Origin: Paenibacillus aceris
GTDB lineage: Bacteria > Bacillota > Bacilli > Paenibacillales > NBRC-103111
Length of the DNA stretch: 64,000 nucleotides
NCBI RefSeq assembly: GCF_017874035.1
Contig: NZ_JAGGKV010000004.1
Coordinates: 124,001-188,000 of the forward strand
Direction of reading: 5' to 3'
In this document: positions 60,788-64,000 of the stretch, in pieces
Layout of the letters: each line of letters starts with the position of its first letter
Position numbering within the stretch: the stretch's first letter is position 1
Notes under the pieces: generated by a model
Database searches by the model: none
Told to the model about the DNA's origin: nothing
The model's input: only the letters and a program-made list of their open reading frames with translations
Translations under genes and position numbers: made by a program

Positions 60788-61159
60788 ATGGATATTCATG
60801 ACTTTCCCTATGAAAATGAGTCCCCCTGCCACTATCGGCGCGCACTCGAAGTGGTTTCAAGCAAATGGACAGTCCTCGTATTCTATGAATTGGAGGATGG
60901 TAAAAAACGCTACAGCGACCTGAAAAGGCGGGTCGAAGGCGTGACACAAAAAATGCTGACCCAGACTTTACGCCAGCTGGAGAGAGACGGCTTAGTGCTG
61001 CGCCATGTTTACCCAACAGTGCCGCCAACCGTCGAGTATTCGCTAACCCCGCTAGGCGAGTCGCTGATTGAGCCAATGAGAACGCTGCATAGATGGACAG
61101 AGGCTCATTATGATCAAGTTCTGCTCGCACGTAAAGCTTTTGACCGCGATAACCCTTAA
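60788..61159 (+). CDS. HxlR-family transcriptional regulator
   Basis: Start ATG 60788 lies 10 bases after GGAAGGAG; the ATG at 60779 is too close to that site. It has 123 residues. The HxlR winged helix is clear: CHYRRALEVVSSKWTVLVFYEL, RYSDLKRRVEGVTQKMLTQTLRQLERDGLV and YSLTPLGESLIEPM. The single Cys near residue 12 is the position used for redox or electrophile sensing in several family members. Its stop overlaps the convergent esterase remnant by 4 bases. Confidence 0.93.
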   Translation: MDIHDFPYENESPCHYRRALEVVSSKWTVLVFYELEDGKKRYSDLKRRVEGVTQKMLTQTLRQLERDGLVLRHVYPTVPPTVEYSLTPLGESLIEPMRTLHRWTEAHYDQVLLARKAFDRDNP

Positions 61160-62087
61160 ACCGTGCGCTGCTCCAACGCCCGAAGCTCACTATTAATCAA
61201 CTCATACACCTCATGCCCATCCTCAAACATATCCGTCATCGCATAAAACAAGTGAATCATGCCGTTATAACGTTTCATCGTTACTTTGACGCCGCTCTCG
61301 ATCAGCTTTTGACCGTAACGTTCCCCTTCGTCACGCAAAGGGTCGTACTCGGCGGCACGATGAGGGCCGGAGGAAGTCCGGCCGCATCCCCGAACAGAGG
61401 CGAAGCGAGCGGATTTATTTTGTCCGCTGCATGGTTCAAATAATGATCGGCGCAGTAGTCAAGGAGTGCGGTTTCCAGGAAATATCCTGAACCGTAAGCC
61501 AACTTGGAAGCATACTCGCCGGACCAATCTGTCAGTGGGCACAGCAGGATTTGAAAAGAGATCGCAGGCGAACCTTGCTTGTTCGCTTGCTGCGCCACCA
61601 CAGCAGCCAAGTTCCCTCCGACGCTCTCGCCGGCAACAGCCATGCGATTCGGGTCCAAGCCGAGCGAAGCTCCGTGTTCATATACCCACTGCACGGCATA
61701 GATCGCTTCATCCACCGGAACTGGAAATTTGTACTCCGGAGCTAAATGATAGTCCACAGATACAACAGCGTGGCCGGTTGCTGCCGCCAACTTGCTGCAC
61801 ATGGGATCATAATGCGCCATGCGATTGAAAACGAAGCCCCCGCCATGGTAGAAGACGATCACCGGCAGTTCCTTCTCTTGCGACGGTCTGTAAATTCTCA
61901 CGGCAAAGTCGCCATGCGGCCCGCCCAGTTGATAATCTTCCGTACGAATGTGATCATAGTGGTCCGAAATGGCATTGGCTACCACAACCTTCCGAATTTC
62001 CTCCGGAGACAATTGGTGAAGCGCCGGGAATCCCGCAATATCTTCCAGAAATTTCTTTGTTTGAATTGGCATACTCATAAGTGCCAC
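61156..62087 (-). pseudogene. HSL-type alpha/beta-hydrolase (esterase) broken by a frameshift
   Basis: GTG 62087 (AGAGG 7-8 bases upstream) opens a protein with the HGGGF oxyanion motif, GESVGGNLAA (nucleophile Ser) and LPPALIV. Near 61354 the frame breaks: the expected EYDPLRDEG with the catalytic Asp, then GMIHLF with the catalytic His, continue in another frame to 61156. One missing base (GTG-ACC-GCC-GAG restored) would rejoin them at about 310 residues, the normal family length. It is the second frameshift in this region, so a base-calling problem should be considered. Confidence 0.85.
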
Positions 62088-62162
62088 CAGCTTTCCTCTT
62101 TGTTATCAGAAGTTGTTTTGCTCTGTAACTAAAGAATAAAACAGACTGCCAATTTATGTAAG

Positions 62163-62201
62163 AAGGCACTTTAAAGTGGTCTAACCACTCTAAAGTGCCT
62201 T
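62163..62201. repeat. 18-bp inverted repeat in the esterase upstream gap
   Basis: AGGCACTTTAAAGTGGT pairs with ACCACTCTAAAGTGCCT (one mismatch) around a 3-base loop, followed by TTTG on the plus strand. It may be a two-way terminator or an operator. The rest of the 283-base gap 62088-62370 holds only the FtsH terminator and no convincing gene. Confidence 0.65.
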
Positions 62202-62315
62202 TGTTCAACAAGCGAGAAACCAAGCTTGAATTGGCGTGCCGACAAGTATTGCTCCAGTTCTCTTTTGCGTTTCTCACTAATATTCGTGTACGAGACATCC
62301 TTCACGATTAGAAGA

Positions 62316-62362
62316 ATAAAAAACAGCCCCAGCGGTATCAATCCTCCACTGGGACAGCTCTT
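62316..62362 (-). terminator. Intrinsic terminator after the FtsH-like gene
   Basis: On the minus strand AGCTGTCCCAG pairs with CTGGGGCTG (one mismatch) around a loop of about 16 bases, followed by six T. It lies just after the stop codon. Confidence 0.8.
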
Positions 62363-62370
62363 TATGCCTA

Positions 62371-64000
62371 TTATTCGGAATCCTTAGATTCCTCCTCAAT
62401 TCCTTCGAGCCGTTGAGCCGAAGTCTCTTTGGCCGGCTGACTAAGTACGGGCGGTTTCACCTCAGGCAGCACCGGCCGGCTCTGACCATACAATTTCACG
62501 AAGATCTCTTCAATCTCATCTCCAGTCAGATCACCGCGCTGCAGAAGTTCTTCCGCAATGGCGTGAACGAAACCGTCGTATTCCTTGACGAGTTTCTTCA
62601 CTTCGAGCATCTGAACATTCAACAGCTCGTTAATCTTAGGCCGGAGCGCCTTCAGACCCTCTGCTTGGGAGCCGATAGCGAGAAAACTGAACAGTTCATC
62701 CCCCATACCGACCATGCCCAAGTAAGCTCCTGCCAACATCGTTGCCTGCTGGAGGTCGGAGGTTACACCATTTAATTTCTTGTTCAGGAATTCCTCTTCC
62801 ACAGCGCGAGCTGCCAGACAAACTTGGATTTCCGCCAAAATCTCGCTGTCGCTCCGGTTGTACCGCTCGTGCGTCGGCTTGGTCGCAGCGAGACCGAGCG
62901 CGCCGCCCCGGCGAATAATCGTCACCTTCCAGACGCGTTCATGCGGCTTTAACAAGAACTGAGCAACCGCATGGCCCGCTTCGTGGTAGGCCACATTCCG
63001 CTTCTCATCGTCTCTCATCGAGCGAAGCGGCTGTTTGAGCCCCCATTCATAGGTCTCCATTGCGGCTCGGAAGTCTTCGTAACTTGCCAGCTGAGCTCCG
63101 CGCTGGTGCGCGATCACAACAGCCTCGTTGACGATATGCTTGATTTGCGCGGGGCTGTATCCGATGGTATCGAGACCGGCAGCCTCCGGCGTCAGCGAAG
63201 TGTCCCGCTTCACTTTTTTCAAGTAATACTGGAAGATGTCTACCCGCCCGTCATAATCGGGGACATCCACCCAAAGCTGCCTGTCAAATCGACCTGGCCG
63301 CAGAAGTGCTGAGTCAAGGACGTCGGGCAAGTTCGTTGCCGCTACGGTCAATACCGCCGGCCGTTCCGCCTTTTTGCGCCGCAGCCCCAAGGAACGGAGC
63401 ATCTTGGCAATTTTGGAATTGTCAATGTTCGGCGGGTCCATCTGCAAGAGCAGCTCGTTGAGCAGACCGGAGCCTCCGCCCATGCCCATCATTCCCATCA
63501 TGCCTGCGCCTGCTCCGCCTTGACGACTCATGCCGATTGCATCGATCTCGTCTATGAAGATAATGCAGGCGCCATACACTCTAGCGAGCTTCCGCGCCTT
63601 CTTGAATATGCCCATCACCTTCAGATTACCTACGCCGAAGAACATATTCTGAAAGCTTGGGGCCGAAGCGTAAGCGAAAGGCACTTGCGCTTCGTTGGCA
63701 ATAACCTGAGCCAAGTAAGATTTCCCGGTGCCGGGCGGGCCGCATAGCAGCAATCCACGGATCGCCTCACCACCCATCTCCTTAAACTCCTTGACCCCTT
63801 TGAGGAGGGTCACAATTCGCTTTGCATTCTCAACAATTTCGGGGTTCCCCCGATAATCGTCCCAGGTCGCGCCGGTCTCACCAGGCAATATCCAGTAGGT
63901 GCGCCCCCTGGCCAGAAACCAGAAGAGGGCTACGAATTGGATGATCATGAACAATACTGCGAATAACAACTGGAATAACAAGCTGGCAATGGTCAACGCG
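62371..64000 (-). CDS. FtsH-like AAA+ zinc protease (5' end outside window)
   Basis: At least 541 residues; the frame is open to the window edge, and TTG 63996 has no visible context, so the true start is probably beyond 64000. A hydrophobic segment (LLFAVLFMIIQFVALFWFLA) precedes the AAA+ domain: Walker A GPPGTGKS, Walker B IIFIDEIDAIG, and second-region-of-homology RPGRFDR. The peptidase has the zinc motif HEAGH. A Gly/Met-rich insertion (GAGAGMMGMMGMGGGSG) after Walker B is unusual. Family knowledge: FtsH proteases degrade membrane and soluble proteins at the membrane. This one differs enough from canonical FtsH (for example in the insertion) to be an accessory paralogue rather than the main copy; that is inference. 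Confidence 0.9.
   Translation of the reverse strand, partial: ALTIASLLFQLLFAVLFMIIQFVALFWFLARGRTYWILPGETGATWDDYRGNPEIVENAKRIVTLLKGVKEFKEMGGEAIRGLLLCGPPGTGKSYLAQVIANEAQVPFAYASAPSFQNMFFGVGNLKVMGIFKKARKLARVYGACIIFIDEIDAIGMSRQGGAGAGMMGMMGMGGGSGLLNELLLQMDPPNIDNSKIAKMLRSLGLRRKKAERPAVLTVAATNLPDVLDSALLRPGRFDRQLWVDVPDYDGRVDIFQYYLKKVKRDTSLTPEAAGLDTIGYSPAQIKHIVNEAVVIAHQRGAQLASYEDFRAAMETYEWGLKQPLRSMRDDEKRNVAYHEAGHAVAQFLLKPHERVWKVTIIRRGGALGLAATKPTHERYNRSDSEILAEIQVCLAARAVEEEFLNKKLNGVTSDLQQATMLAGAYLGMVGMGDELFSFLAIGSQAEGLKALRPKINELLNVQMLEVKKLVKEYDGFVHAIAEELLQRGDLTGDEIEEIFVKLYGQSRPVLPEVKPPVLSQPAKETSAQRLEGIEEESKDSE

Noticed and set aside
62171..62305. A 44-codon minus-strand frame reading like a small helical protein
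   Set aside because: It has no ribosome site, overlaps a strong inverted repeat and sits in the terminator-bearing gap of the FtsH-like gene; no support beyond reasonable composition.

Overview
The window looks like a chromosomal segment of a Paenibacillus-type Gram-positive bacterium. The signs are strong AGGAGG-type ribosome binding sites, frequent TTG/GTG starts, YesM/YesN-type sensor pairs, a carbohydrate importer with no ATPase gene beside it, and very large modular secreted glycosidases. Genus is an inference. No rRNA, tRNA, phage, transposase or CRISPR array was seen.

Positions 1-34645 (all minus strand) read as one long polysaccharide-utilisation locus. It opens with a CUT1 sugar importer (lipoprotein binding protein and two permeases, 34645-31357). 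Eight giant secreted proteins follow: GH31 (possibly an alpha-N-acetylgalactosaminidase), a metallophosphoesterase, a lacto-N-biosidase-like GH20, a GH89 alpha-N-acetylglucosaminidase, a second GH20 beta-hexosaminidase, a right-handed beta-helix protein, a GH29 alpha-L-fucosidase, and a GH84 beta-N-acetylglucosaminidase cut by the window start. A ninth protein, GH116-like, lies apart at 48964-54279. Every complete one ends in a cohesin domain followed by a C-terminal type I dockerin; the truncated GH84 gene has its cohesin and runs off the window. Carrying both halves of the cellulosome interaction on each enzyme, with no scaffoldin or surface anchor visible, suggests enzymes that join to each other. 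The enzyme set fits animal-type O- and N-glycans (mucin) better than plant fibre. Two C-terminal cassettes (13915-14732 and 18889-19706) are almost identical at DNA level, showing that cohesin-dockerin cassettes have been copied between genes.

Positions 34866-48439 (minus) hold the sensing block. A CUT2 importer (ATPase, permease, binding protein) is followed by histidine kinase, response regulator and sensory binding protein, then by a second response regulator, histidine kinase and membrane-anchored binding protein, and a CUT1-type lipoprotein. These read as two three-component sugar sensors. Candidate CcpA (cre) sites precede the enzyme operon and the GH116 gene.

Positions 54908-57337 hold an MFS permease and a WbsX/GH99-like protein, divergent from an AraC regulator broken by a frameshift. 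Positions 58512-60151 hold a two-gene unit behind two Fur boxes. The right end has an SRPBCC protein divergent from an HxlR regulator, a frameshifted HSL-type esterase, and the 3' part of an FtsH-like AAA+ protease that runs off the window.
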